A program made the translations under genes and the position numbers. Shown here in pieces: positions 1 to 7,703 of a DNA stretch of 13,208 nucleotides. Source of the DNA: Actinomycetes bacterium (GTDB lineage: Bacteria; Actinomycetota; Actinomycetes; Mycobacteriales; Mycobacteriaceae); NCBI GenBank assembly GCA_023388385.1, contig JAEWGK010000289.1, positions 1 to 13,208 of the forward strand, written 5' to 3'. The notes beneath the pieces were generated by a model. That model saw nothing but the letters and a program-made list of their open reading frames with translations. It made no database searches and was not told where the DNA came from. Positions within the stretch are counted from its first letter, which is position 1. Each line of letters starts with the position of its first letter.

Positions 1-36
1 CGCGCCGCCGTCGTCGTGCCCGACCGTCGAAAGTAG
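1..36 (+). CDS. 3' end of an upstream gene, probably hemC (partial)
   Basis: An open frame enters from the left edge and ends at a TAG at 34-36, leaving 11 codons that read RAAVVVPDRRK. Its only support is that the frame is open, the GC-rich codon pattern continues into it, and it stops 13 bases before the hemD start. In Corynebacteriales the gene before hemD is hemC (hydroxymethylbilane synthase), whose product is the substrate of the HemD synthase domain. The fragment is too short to recognise from sequence, so the identity is inferred from position alone. Confidence 0.35.
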   Translation, partial: RAAVVVPDRRK

Positions 37-49
37 AAACCCCCGTTCC

Positions 50-1708
50 ATGAGCAACGCCCGAACCACGCCCGCGGGGCGCATCCTGTTCGTCGGCGCC
101 GGTCCCGGTAACCCGGACCTGCTGACGCTGCGCGCCCGCGAGGTCCTGGCCACGACCCCCGTCGCCTACGTCGATCCGGGGGTCATGGAGGGCGTACGCG
201 ACCTCATCGCCGCGGACCTGCCCGTGCCGGAGGAGCGCATCCGCGAGGCGGAGGAGGAGTACCAGCGCCTGTGCGCCGAGGCGAAGGCCTCCGGCGCCCG
301 CCGCCGCCCGCCGCGCCCGGAGCCGCCGACGGCGGCCGACGTGCGCGAACCGCTGGAGGACCCGACGGAGATGTGCCGCGAGCTCGCCGCCGAGGCCCGC
401 ACGGGCCACGACGTCGTCCGCCTCGTCGCGGGCAACCCGCTGACTGATGACCGCGTGCTGGCGGAGATCAACGCCGTCGCCCGCACCAGCGTCGAGTTCC
501 AGATCGTCCCCGGCATGTCCGTGCCGTCCACCGTCCCGGCGTTCGCCGGCATCGCGCTGGGCTCCACCTACACGGAGACGGACCTCGGCCGCGCCGACGT
601 CGACTGGGACGAGCTGGCGACTGCCCCGCAGCCGCTCGTGCTGCAGGCGGTCGAGGACGACCTGGACGCCATCGTCGAGGAGCTCTCCGCCCGCGGCCTG
701 CCGGCCTCGCTGCCGGCGTCCGTGACGGTCAACGGCACCACCCGCCTGCAGCGCACGTACGACGTGACGCTCGGCACGCTGGCGCAGCTGGCGGGCGACC
801 TCTCCGGCCCGCTGGTCGTGACGCTGGGCAAGGGCGTCGACAAGCGCTCGAAGTACTCCTGGTGGGAGAACCGCGCGCTGTACGGCTGGAACGTGCTGGT
901 GCCGCGCGCGAAGGGCCAGGCCGGCCCGATGAGCGCGCGCCTGGCCGCCCACGGCGCGATCCCGGTGGAGGTGCCGACCATCTCCATCGAGCCGCCGCGC
1001 TCCCCGGCGCAGATGGAGCGCGCCGTCAAGGGCCTGGTCGACGGCGACTACCAGTGGGTCGTGTTCACCTCCGTCAACGCGGTGCACGCGGTGTGGGAGA
1101 AGTTCACGGAGTTCGGGCTCGACGCCCGGAGCTTCGCCGGCATCCGCATCGCCGCCGTCGGCCACAAGACCGCCGCCGCCATCCGCGAGCACGGCATCGT
1201 CCCGGAGTTGCTGCCCAAGGGCGACCGTCAGAACGCCGCCGGCATCGTCGAGGTCTTCCCCGAGTTCATCGAGGGCATGGACCCCGTCAACCGCGTGCTG
1301 CTGCCGCGCGCCGACATCGGCACCGACGTGCTGGTGGAGGGCCTGCAGGACCTGGGCTGGGAGGTCGACGACGTCACCGCCTACCGCACGGTCCGCGCCG
1401 CCCCGCCGAGCGCCGACATCCGCGACATGATCAAGACCGGCGGCTTCGACGCGGTGTGCTTCACGTCGTCGTCGACGGTGAAGAACCTCGTCGGCATCGC
1501 CGGCAAGCCGCATGCCCGCACCATCATCGCGTGCATCGGCCCGATGGCCGCCGCCACGGCGAAGGAGTACGGCCTGCGCGTCGACGTGCAGCCGGAGCGC
1601 GCGGGAGTGGCCGATCTGGTCGACGCGCTGGCGGACCACGTCGCCGCCCTCCGCGCCGCCGGCCAGTTGCCGCCGCCGCGGAAGAAGCGCCGCCGCCGCT
1701 CGTCGTAG
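50..1708 (+). CDS. hemD: HemD: uroporphyrinogen-III synthase with N-terminal methyltransferase-like domain
   Basis: This is a 552-residue, two-domain protein of the actinobacterial CysG/HemD type. Residues about 11-270 look like a SUMT (CobA/CysG) tetrapyrrole methylase: GAGPGNPDLLTL at 16-27 is the SAM-fold start, and a VPGMSVPSTVPAFAGI stretch lies around 155-170. The usual GGDPFVFGRG motif is replaced by AGNPLTDDRV, so methylation of uroporphyrinogen III is doubtful. Residues about 276-535 form the uroporphyrinogen-III synthase domain, with FTSVNAV and FTSSSTVKNL motifs, which closes hydroxymethylbilane to uroporphyrinogen III in the cytosol. The C-terminus is a short basic tail (KKRRRRSS). 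The ATG at 50 is chosen because the methylase motif begins 16 codons later. No good ribosome site precedes it, only GAAAG at 29-33, and translation may be coupled to the upstream gene. The synthase role is secure; the N-terminal activity is not. Confidence 0.93.
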   Translation: MSNARTTPAGRILFVGAGPGNPDLLTLRAREVLATTPVAYVDPGVMEGVRDLIAADLPVPEERIREAEEEYQRLCAEAKASGARRRPPRPEPPTAADVREPLEDPTEMCRELAAEARTGHDVVRLVAGNPLTDDRVLAEINAVARTSVEFQIVPGMSVPSTVPAFAGIALGSTYTETDLGRADVDWDELATAPQPLVLQAVEDDLDAIVEELSARGLPASLPASVTVNGTTRLQRTYDVTLGTLAQLAGDLSGPLVVTLGKGVDKRSKYSWWENRALYGWNVLVPRAKGQAGPMSARLAAHGAIPVEVPTISIEPPRSPAQMERAVKGLVDGDYQWVVFTSVNAVHAVWEKFTEFGLDARSFAGIRIAAVGHKTAAAIREHGIVPELLPKGDRQNAAGIVEVFPEFIEGMDPVNRVLLPRADIGTDVLVEGLQDLGWEVDDVTAYRTVRAAPPSADIRDMIKTGGFDAVCFTSSSTVKNLVGIAGKPHARTIIACIGPMAAATAKEYGLRVDVQPERAGVADLVDALADHVAALRAAGQLPPPRKKRRRRSS

Positions 1709-1788
1709 CCGCCCACCCTGCGCTCCTGCCGACCTCCCCGCGCCGCAGCGCCCCGTGGGACGCGTGGAACCGGCGTCGGCCCGCGACG

Positions 1789-1802
1789 TAGGGTTGGGGG
1801 CA
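1789..1802 (+). promoter_or_regulatory. Candidate hemB promoter giving a leaderless transcript
   Basis: TAGGGT at 1789-1794 fits the actinobacterial TANNNT -10 pattern. The A of the hemB ATG lies 8 bases after the box, where transcription would be expected to begin, so the mRNA could start at or next to the start codon. No convincing -35 is seen: at 17-base spacing the hexamer is GGAACC (1766-1771). The run of G at 1796-1800 is too close to the ATG to be a normal ribosome site, which also fits leaderless translation. This is inferred from spacing only. Confidence 0.4.
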
Positions 1803-2836
1803 TGACCGACCCCGGATTCGCCCCGTCCAGCACCCCCGCGCCGATCCGCCGCCCGCGCCGCCTGCGTACGTCACCGGTGATGCGCCGGATGACGGCGGAG
1901 ACGTCGCTCGAGCCGCGCAACCTCATCCTCCCGATGTTCGTCGCCGACGGCATCGACGAGCCGAAGCCCATCACCAGCCTGCCCGGCGTCGTCCAGCACA
2001 CGGAGGACTCGCTGGTGCGCGCGGTGGAGGAGGCCGCGGAGGCCGGGGTGCCGTGCGTCGATCTGTTCGGCGTGCCGCTCGACTCCGACAAGGACGGCGA
2101 GGGCTCCGGCTCCTGGGCCGAGGACGGCGTGCTGAACCGCGCGCTGGCCCGCCTGCGCCGAGAGTTCGGCGACGACGTGCTCATCATGGCCGACACGTGC
2201 CTCGACGAGTTCACCGATCACGGCCACTGCGGCGTCCTGCGCACCGACTCCCGGGGCCGCACGATCGTCGCCAACGACGAAACGCTGGTGAACTACCAGC
2301 GCATGGCGGTGGCGCAGGCACGGGCCGGCGCCCACATCGTCAGCCCCTCCGGCATGATGGACGGCCAGATCGAGGCCATCCGCGCGGCGCTCGACGACGC
2401 GGGGCTGGAGGACACGGCCATCATGGCCTACTCCGCCAAGTACGCCAGCGCCTTCTACGGGCCGTTCCGCGAGGCCGTCGGCAGCTCCCTGCAGGGCGAC
2501 CGGCGCACCTACCAGCAGGACCCGGCGAACCGCCGGGAGTCTCTGCTGGAGGTCGAGCTCGACGTCGCCGAGGGCGCGGACTTCGTCATGGTCAAGCCCG
2601 CGCTGGCGTACCTGGACATCCTGCGGGAGGTCGCGGACGCGTCGCCGGTGCCCGTGGCCGCCTACCAGGTCTCCGGCGAGTACGCGATGATCTCCGCCGC
2701 CGCCGAGCGCGGCTGGATCGACCGCGAGGCCGCGTTCATGGAGTCCCTGCTGTCCATCCGGCGCGCCGGCGCCGATCAGGTGCTCACCTACTTCGCCGTC
2801 GAGGCCGCGCGCATCCTCCGCGAGGCCGGGCGATGA
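1802..2836 (+). CDS. hemB: Delta-aminolevulinic acid dehydratase (porphobilinogen synthase)
   Basis: HemB condenses two 5-aminolevulinate molecules to porphobilinogen in the cytosol. The 344-residue protein is slightly longer than the E. coli enzyme because of a proline- and arginine-rich start. Both catalytic lysines are present: K213 in AYSAKYASAFYGPF and K265 (the Schiff-base lysine) in FVMVKPALAYLDI. The metal loop reads TCLDEFTDHGHCG. Cys133 and Cys143 are present, but the middle position of the zinc-type C-x-C-x7-C pattern is Asp135. The loop is therefore a mixed zinc/magnesium type. A SPSGMMDGQ motif follows. The ATG at 1802 is preceded by a TAGGGT box suited to a leaderless mRNA. The stop overlaps the next gene by four bases (ATGA), so translation is coupled. 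A 93-base gap from hemD holds no clear terminator. Confidence 0.96.
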   Translation: MTDPGFAPSSTPAPIRRPRRLRTSPVMRRMTAETSLEPRNLILPMFVADGIDEPKPITSLPGVVQHTEDSLVRAVEEAAEAGVPCVDLFGVPLDSDKDGEGSGSWAEDGVLNRALARLRREFGDDVLIMADTCLDEFTDHGHCGVLRTDSRGRTIVANDETLVNYQRMAVAQARAGAHIVSPSGMMDGQIEAIRAALDDAGLEDTAIMAYSAKYASAFYGPFREAVGSSLQGDRRTYQQDPANRRESLLEVELDVAEGADFVMVKPALAYLDILREVADASPVPVAAYQVSGEYAMISAAAERGWIDREAAFMESLLSIRRAGADQVLTYFAVEAARILREAGR

Positions 2837-3429
2837 CGCCGCTGCCCCCGATGCCGGGCACCCGTCCACGCGCAGGGCTCCCGGGCGGACCGGGCGGCCG
2901 GCCCGCGCCGGAGCCGGTCGAGGGGGCGCGCCGCGTCTGGCTCGCGACCTGCGTCCTGCAGATCATCGGCGCCGCGGCGATCGGCGTCGGCTTCTGGCTG
3001 GAGCCGGGCGAGCTGCTGCGGCAGATGTCGGAGGGCGCGGCCGCCGGCGGGGTCGCCGACCTGCCCCCGGACCAGCGCCTGGCGGTCGCCCGCGTCGCCG
3101 CGGCGATGTTCCCGGGCGGCATGATCGTCCTCGCCGGCCTCTTCGCGTGGCTGGCGAACCGGATGCGGGACGGCTCCGCGGGGGCAAGGGTGGTGCTCGT
3201 CGCGGGATCCGCGTACCTCGCCGTCGGCGCGTTGTTCGCGGCGTTCGGCCAGGGCACGACCGCGATGCCGGCGGCCGCGCCGCAGTGGCTGCAGGTCCTC
3301 GGCGACGTGTCGGCGATCCTGTCCGGCGTGACCGCCGCGACGGGGATGGTGCTGGCCTCCGGCTCGGAGGCGTCGGAGTGGTTCGCGGGCCGGACGGGCC
3401 GCGGGAACGGGAAGGAGACGGATCGGTGA
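2833..3429 (+). CDS. Conserved membrane protein of unknown function, coupled to hemB
   Basis: This is a 198-residue protein. A Pro/Gly/Arg-rich cytosolic N-terminus (about 1-32) precedes about four hydrophobic segments, near residues 35-57, 88-108, 117-137 and 155-172, with a polar basic tail. It resembles in position and shape the unnamed membrane gene that follows hemB in mycobacteria (Rv0513 in M. tuberculosis). No catalytic motif was recognised. The ATG at 2833 overlaps the hemB stop (ATGA), with GAGG at 2822-2825 at good spacing, which fixes the start. The end overlaps the next gene by four bases. A role tied to heme synthesis or the neighbouring ATPase-like protein is suggested only by tight linkage. 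Confidence 0.85.
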   Translation: MTPLPPMPGTRPRAGLPGGPGGRPAPEPVEGARRVWLATCVLQIIGAAAIGVGFWLEPGELLRQMSEGAAAGGVADLPPDQRLAVARVAAAMFPGGMIVLAGLFAWLANRMRDGSAGARVVLVAGSAYLAVGALFAAFGQGTTAMPAAAPQWLQVLGDVSAILSGVTAATGMVLASGSEASEWFAGRTGRGNGKETDR

Positions 3430-3794
3430 CGCGCAAGGGGGCCTGGTGGTGGGTGCTCGCCGCCGGCACGGTGCTGCTGCTGGTGTCCGGGATTGAGCTC
3501 ATCATCCTCGACGTCGGCGGGGCCCCGGCGCCCGTCGCCCGCGACATCCGCATCGTCGGCTGGACCTCGGTGCTGTGCGGCGTGCTGGTCGCGCTGCTCA
3601 TGGACGCCGCCCGCCGCAGCCGGCGCGTGCGGTGGATCCTGACCGTGGTCGTCGCCGTCGCCGTCGCCATGCCGGTGCTGGGCACGGTCGCCGGCGCGAC
3701 GACGGCGCTGACCATCGTGCCGTCGGCCATCCTCGCCATCGGCATGGTGCTGCAGTTCAGCGCCGCCGCCGGCGATCGGGCGGAGGGTGAGTGA
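3426..3794 (+). CDS. Small four-helix membrane protein of unknown function
   Basis: This is a 122-residue, almost entirely hydrophobic protein. Four likely membrane helices lie near residues 6-28, 42-61, 70-90 and 94-112, with an arginine-rich cytosolic turn (ARRSRRVRW) between helices two and three. No functional family was recognised. Its position matches the second small membrane gene after hemB in mycobacteria (Rv0514). The GTG at 3426 is supported by a strong AAGGAG site at 3412-3417 with 8-base spacing and by a GTGA overlap with the previous stop. The last codons carry the ribosome site of the next gene, so the three membrane genes are probably made in step. Confidence 0.8.
   Translation: MTRKGAWWWVLAAGTVLLLVSGIELIILDVGGAPAPVARDIRIVGWTSVLCGVLVALLMDAARRSRRVRWILTVVVAVAVAMPVLGTVAGATTALTIVPSAILAIGMVLQFSAAAGDRAEGE
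3782..3787 (+). promoter_or_regulatory. Ribosome binding site that sets the ATPase-like start
   Basis: GGAGGG at 3782-3787 lies inside the last codons of the preceding membrane gene. It is 8 bases before GTG 3796 but runs into the alternative GTG at 3787. This favours the 3796 start, which makes the protein three codons shorter than the longest open frame. Confidence 0.6.
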
Positions 3795-3795
3795 C

Positions 3796-6399
3796 GTGCC
3801 CGCCTCGGAGAAGGACCTCGCGGAGCGCGACGAACGGGTGACCCGCGCCATCGCCGAGGCCCGCGCGGCCGCCGGCCGTCTGGAGGGCCGCCGGCCGTCG
3901 GCGCGGGACGAGGGCGAGCTGGCCCGCCGCCTGGCGCAGCGCACCGGCCCCGGCCGCACCGCGTTCGCGCTGGTGCTGGAGGGCATGGAGTCCGGTGTCG
4001 ACGCGCTCGAGGCCGAGCGCGTGCTCGAGGATCACCCGGGCGTCGTCGCCACCGTCGTCTTCCAGACCCAGCGGGCGTGGATCACCGCGCCCGACGAGCT
4101 GAACCCCGACGTCCTCATCGACGCGCTGGCGGACATGGGCGTCGAGGCCCACATGACGCGCAGCTCCCTGCGCCGCCGCGCGTCCCGGCTGGGCGAGTCG
4201 CCGCGGCGCCGCCCCGCCATCCCGGCGGCGGTCCGCCGCCTCGACGAGGCTCGCCGACGCCGCCGCGAGGCGGTGCAGCGGGCGTCGTCGGTGTCCAGCG
4301 AGGTGCTGTTCACGGCCCGCACGCTGGTCACCCGCACCCGGTTCTGGGGCTCGCTGCTGCTGACCGTCCCGGTGCTGGCCATGTCGCTCAACGTGGACTG
4401 GCAGTTCCCGTGGTGGCAGTGGGTCTGCGCGGTCCTGTCCACCATCGTCGTGGCGTGGGGCGGCTACCCGTTCCACCGGGCGATGGTCGGCGCGCTGCGC
4501 CGCGGCCTGTCCGCCCTCGACGGGGCGACGTCGGCGGCGATCCTGCTCGCATGGGCGTGGTCGATGGGGGAGCTCACCATCGGCGAGGCCGGGCGCATCG
4601 GCTTCACGACGGCCCCGTCGCTGTTCGCCTTCGAATACGCCGGCGACTCCCCGGCCGAGCTGTTCTTCGACGTCGCGTGCGCCGTGACGACGCTCATCCT
4701 CGGAGGCCGCCTGCTCACGCGCTACAACCGCATCCGCTCCGGCCAGATCATCCGCAACCTCCGCATCCCGCCGGAGCGCATGGTGACGGTGCTGAAGAAG
4801 GTGCCGGGCTCGCCGGAGCCGGAGCGGCGCCGCGTACCCGTGGCGGAGCTCCACATCGGCGAGGACCTCATGGTCCGCGACGGGCAGGTCGTGCCGGTCG
4901 ACGGCGTCATCGTCGGCGGCGCCTCGCAGCTTGACGCGTCCCACCTCGGCGGCCCGACGAGCCCGGTGGAGGCGAAGGTCGGCGACGCCGTCCTCGCCGG
5001 CGCCGTGAACGTCGGCGCGCCGCTGAAGATCCGCGTCGCCCGCACCGGCTCGAAGACCCGCGCCGCGCATATGCTGCGCTGGCTGCGCCGCGCCATCCGC
5101 AAGGAAGACGTGGAGCACCAGATCTCCGTGCGCTCCGCCTCGACGCTGGTGCCCACGACGTTCGGCCTCGCCGTCACCGCCTTCGGCGTGTGGTGGCTGG
5201 TCACCGGGATCGCCCCGGCGGCGTTCGCCGTCATGCTGTCCATGCTCGTCGCCGTCGCCCCCGTGGCGCTCGCCATGACGACGTCGACGGTGCAGCGCCT
5301 CGGCATCCTCGCCGGCGCGGAGCAGGGCATCCTGCTGCGGGACGCCCGCGCCGTCCGCGCGCTCGCCGGCGTCGACGCGGCGATGTTCAACCGCGTCGGC
5401 ACGCTGACGGAGGGCGACATGCACGTCGTCGGCGTCGTCGCGGCCGGCGGCGAGAACCCGGACCTGGTCCTGCGCGTCGCCGGCGCGCTGGTGATGGACA
5501 GCGAGCACCCCGTGTCGCTCGCCATCGTCCGCGCCTGCCGCCGCTCCCGCGACGAGGGCAGCGGCGGCGACATCCCCCACTGGATCGACGTCGCCCACCT
5601 CGTGATCTCCGACGACGGCGCGTTCTCCGGCCAGATCGAGATCCCGTGCCGCGACGACGGCGGCGAGCCGCGCATGCGCCAGGTGGAGGCCAGCCTGTGG
5701 CGGCCCCGCGACCTCACCGGCCTCGACGAGCGCACGGCCCGCGCCGCGCTGTCGGGCGGCACCCCGCTCGTCGTCAGCTGGCGCGGCCGCATCCGGGGCG
5801 TCATCACCGTCTCCGAGGACATCAAGCCCGACGCCGTCGACGCGATCGATGAGCTGGAGGAGATGGGCGTCGAGACGGTCATGCTGACCCGCGACACCTA
5901 CCGCGTCGCCCGCCGCTTCGCCGACCGCCTGGGCATCTCCCGCGTCTACGCCGGCATCGTGCCGGGCCGGAAGCCCGCGACGGTGCGCGAGGTCCGCGCC
6001 GGCGGCGAGGACGTCGTGATGGTCGGCGGCGCCGACGTCGCCGCGAGCCTCGACGCCGCCGACGTCGGCCTGCTGCTCGGCGACGAGAAGCTGGACATGC
6101 TCGACGACGACCGGGCGATGGACGCCGCCGACGTCGTCGTCCTGCGCCCCGACGTCTCCGCCGTGCCCCAGACCATCCGCCTGGCCCGCCGGATGCGCAC
6201 CACGATGTCGTCGAACCTCTCGTTCGCGTGGGGATACAACATCGTCGCGCTGGCGGCCGCCGCGGCGGGCCTGCTGCACCCGTCGTTCGCCGCGCTGCTC
6301 ATGGTCGCGTCGGGGCTCGTCGTCGAGTGGCGTTCCCGCGCGATGCCCCGGAGGGGAGTGGCCCGCGATCGGGGCCGTTCCCTACGATGGGGTGCGTGA
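3796..6399 (+). CDS. P1B-type ATPase-like membrane protein lacking catalytic residues
   Basis: This 867-residue protein has the layout of a heavy-metal P-type ATPase. An HMA-like domain spans about 57-120, an Arg-rich linker 126-160, and there are about eight membrane helices (183-303, 452-495, 808-850). The A-domain is near 320-415 and the P/N-domains near 510-800. The fold markers SEHP (H571, P572) and the C-terminal YN (814-815) remain. The key motifs are changed. DKTGT is NRVGT (Asn532 replaces the phosphorylated Asp), TGES is GGPT (386-388), CPC is APV (488-490) and TGD is TRD (698-700). GDGxND is GGADVA (744-749), and the HMA cysteines are absent (GMESG at 63-67). ATP-driven transport is very unlikely; a regulatory, scaffold or metal/heme-sensing role is possible. 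GTG 3796 is preferred over GTG 3787 because GGAGGG (3782-3787) sits 8 bases before it. Synteny suggests a relative of corynebacterial 'cation ATPase' genes near hemB. Confidence 0.88.
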   Translation: MPASEKDLAERDERVTRAIAEARAAAGRLEGRRPSARDEGELARRLAQRTGPGRTAFALVLEGMESGVDALEAERVLEDHPGVVATVVFQTQRAWITAPDELNPDVLIDALADMGVEAHMTRSSLRRRASRLGESPRRRPAIPAAVRRLDEARRRRREAVQRASSVSSEVLFTARTLVTRTRFWGSLLLTVPVLAMSLNVDWQFPWWQWVCAVLSTIVVAWGGYPFHRAMVGALRRGLSALDGATSAAILLAWAWSMGELTIGEAGRIGFTTAPSLFAFEYAGDSPAELFFDVACAVTTLILGGRLLTRYNRIRSGQIIRNLRIPPERMVTVLKKVPGSPEPERRRVPVAELHIGEDLMVRDGQVVPVDGVIVGGASQLDASHLGGPTSPVEAKVGDAVLAGAVNVGAPLKIRVARTGSKTRAAHMLRWLRRAIRKEDVEHQISVRSASTLVPTTFGLAVTAFGVWWLVTGIAPAAFAVMLSMLVAVAPVALAMTTSTVQRLGILAGAEQGILLRDARAVRALAGVDAAMFNRVGTLTEGDMHVVGVVAAGGENPDLVLRVAGALVMDSEHPVSLAIVRACRRSRDEGSGGDIPHWIDVAHLVISDDGAFSGQIEIPCRDDGGEPRMRQVEASLWRPRDLTGLDERTARAALSGGTPLVVSWRGRIRGVITVSEDIKPDAVDAIDELEEMGVETVMLTRDTYRVARRFADRLGISRVYAGIVPGRKPATVREVRAGGEDVVMVGGADVAASLDAADVGLLLGDEKLDMLDDDRAMDAADVVVLRPDVSAVPQTIRLARRMRTTMSSNLSFAWGYNIVALAAAAAGLLHPSFAALLMVASGLVVEWRSRAMPRRGVARDRGRSLRWGA
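6383..6396 (+). promoter_or_regulatory. Candidate internal promoter for hemL, inside the ATPase-like gene
   Basis: TACGAT at 6383-6388 is an excellent match to the TANNNT -10 consensus and lies in the last six codons of the preceding gene. The hemL GTG begins 8 bases after it, the right distance for a transcript starting at the start codon (leaderless). No -35 is evident at 17-base spacing. An alternative in-frame ATG at 6387 falls inside the box and would not be on such a transcript. Confidence 0.45.
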
Positions 6400-7703
6400 A
6401 CGCTCCTACCCAGCAGTCCCAGCAGTGGTTCGACCGCGCCCGGGGGGTCACCCCGGGCGGCGTGAACTCCCCGGTCCGCGCCTTCGGTTCCGTCGGCGGC
6501 GTCCCGCGGTTCATCATCTCGGGCTCCGGCTCCCGCGTCACCGACGCCGACGGCGTGGAGTACGTCGACCTCGTCGGCTCCTGGGGCCCGATGCTCATGG
6601 GGCACGCCCACCCGGCCGTCGTCGAGGCGGTGCGGCGCACCGCGGCGGAGGGCCTGTCGTTCGGCGCCCCGTCGCCGGGCGAGGTGGAGCTGGCGGAGGA
6701 GATCGTCTCCCGGACCTCCGTCGAGCGCGTCCGCCTGGTCAACTCGGGCACCGAGGCCACGATGTCCGCGGTGCGCCTGGCGCGCGGCTTCACCGGCCGC
6801 GGCAAGGTCATCAAGTTCGCCGGCTGCTACCACGGCCACGTCGACGCGCTGCTGGCGTCGGCGGGCTCGGGCGTCGCGACGTTCGGCCTGCCGGACTCCC
6901 CGGGCGTCACCGGGGCCTCCGCCGCCGACACCATCGTCGTGCCGTACAACGACCTGGACGCCGTGCGTGCCGCCTTCGAGGCCAACGAGGGTGAGGTCGC
7001 CTGCGTCATCGCCGAGGCCGCCGCCGGCAACATGGGCACCGTCGCCCCGGCCGAGGGCTTCAACCGGGGGCTGAAGGAGCTGGCGCACGCCCACGGCGCG
7101 CTGCTCATCCTCGACGAGGTCATGACCGGCTTCCGCACCAGCTACTCCGGCTGGTACGGCGTCGACGGCGTCGCCGGCGACCTGACCACCTTCGGCAAGG
7201 TCGTCTCCGGCGGCCTGCCGGCGGCCGCGTTCGGCGGCCGCGCCGACGTCATGGCGCACCTCGCCCCGGAGGGGCCCGTCTACCAGGCGGGCACCCTGTC
7301 CGGGAACCCGGTCGCCGTCGCCGCGGGCCTGGCCAGCCTCCGCGCCGCCGACGAGGCGGTGTACGATGCGGTCCGCGCCAACGCCGACCGCCTCTCCGGC
7401 ATCCTCCACGACGCCCTCGACGCCGCCGGCGTCGCCCACCACATCCAGCGAGCCGCGACGATGCTGTCGCCGCGCTTCGCGGAGGGCGAGGGCCGGAACT
7501 TCGACGACATGCGAGCCGCCGACACGTTCCGCTTCCCGGCGTTCTTCCACGCCCTGCTGGAGCGCGGCGTCTTCGCCCCGCCGAGCGCCTTCGAGACGTG
7601 GTTCGTCTCCTCCGCGCTGACGGACGAGGACTTCGAGCGCATCGAGGCCGCGGCCGGCCCGGCCGCCGAGGCCGCCGCCGCGGTGCAGCCGGGGGACGCG
7701 TAG
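6396..7703 (+). CDS. hemL: Glutamate-1-semialdehyde 2,1-aminomutase
   Basis: HemL is a PLP enzyme that converts glutamate-1-semialdehyde to 5-aminolevulinate, the second step of the C5 heme route after HemA. The 435-residue length is normal. The signature [16 protein letters not shown] lies near the start, [11 protein letters not shown] carries the cofactor-binding Asp240, and Lys268 in FGKVVSGG forms the PLP Schiff base. The GTG at 6396 overlaps the upstream stop as GTGA. The resulting N-terminus ([14 protein letters not shown]) matches the usual corynebacterial start length; an in-frame ATG at 6387 is the alternative. The gene follows the ATPase-like gene directly. In C. glutamicum, as I recall, hemE and hemY lie between the two, and they are absent here. 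Confidence 0.96.
   Translation: MNAPTQQSQQWFDRARGVTPGGVNSPVRAFGSVGGVPRFIISGSGSRVTDADGVEYVDLVGSWGPMLMGHAHPAVVEAVRRTAAEGLSFGAPSPGEVELAEEIVSRTSVERVRLVNSGTEATMSAVRLARGFTGRGKVIKFAGCYHGHVDALLASAGSGVATFGLPDSPGVTGASAADTIVVPYNDLDAVRAAFEANEGEVACVIAEAAAGNMGTVAPAEGFNRGLKELAHAHGALLILDEVMTGFRTSYSGWYGVDGVAGDLTTFGKVVSGGLPAAAFGGRADVMAHLAPEGPVYQAGTLSGNPVAVAAGLASLRAADEAVYDAVRANADRLSGILHDALDAAGVAHHIQRAATMLSPRFAEGEGRNFDDMRAADTFRFPAFFHALLERGVFAPPSAFETWFVSSALTDEDFERIEAAAGPAAEAAAAVQPGDA

Noticed and set aside
1672..1708. Basic KKRRRR tail of HemD as a nucleic-acid-binding element
   Set aside because: It is a short Arg/Pro tail in DNA where CGC codons dominate; there is no domain and no evidence of function.
1709..1788. 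Possible terminator between hemD and hemB
   Set aside because: Only short GC inverted repeats such as GCGC/GCGC are present, with no stable stem and no T-run.
1786..1800. Possible iron-regulator (DtxR) operator before hemB
   Set aside because: The TAGGGTTGG stretch shares only a few bases with one half of the known 19-base operator and lacks the other half.
3757..6279. Very long open frame on the minus strand opposite the ATPase-like gene
   Set aside because: It has low-complexity Arg/Ala/Gly/His composition and mirrors a clear gene on the + strand. In DNA this GC-rich, antisense frames stay open by chance.
6228..6395. Longer start for hemL beginning inside the ATPase-like gene
   Set aside because: The extra residues are an off-frame reading of the upstream gene. 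Family N-terminal length and the GTGA overlap support 6396.
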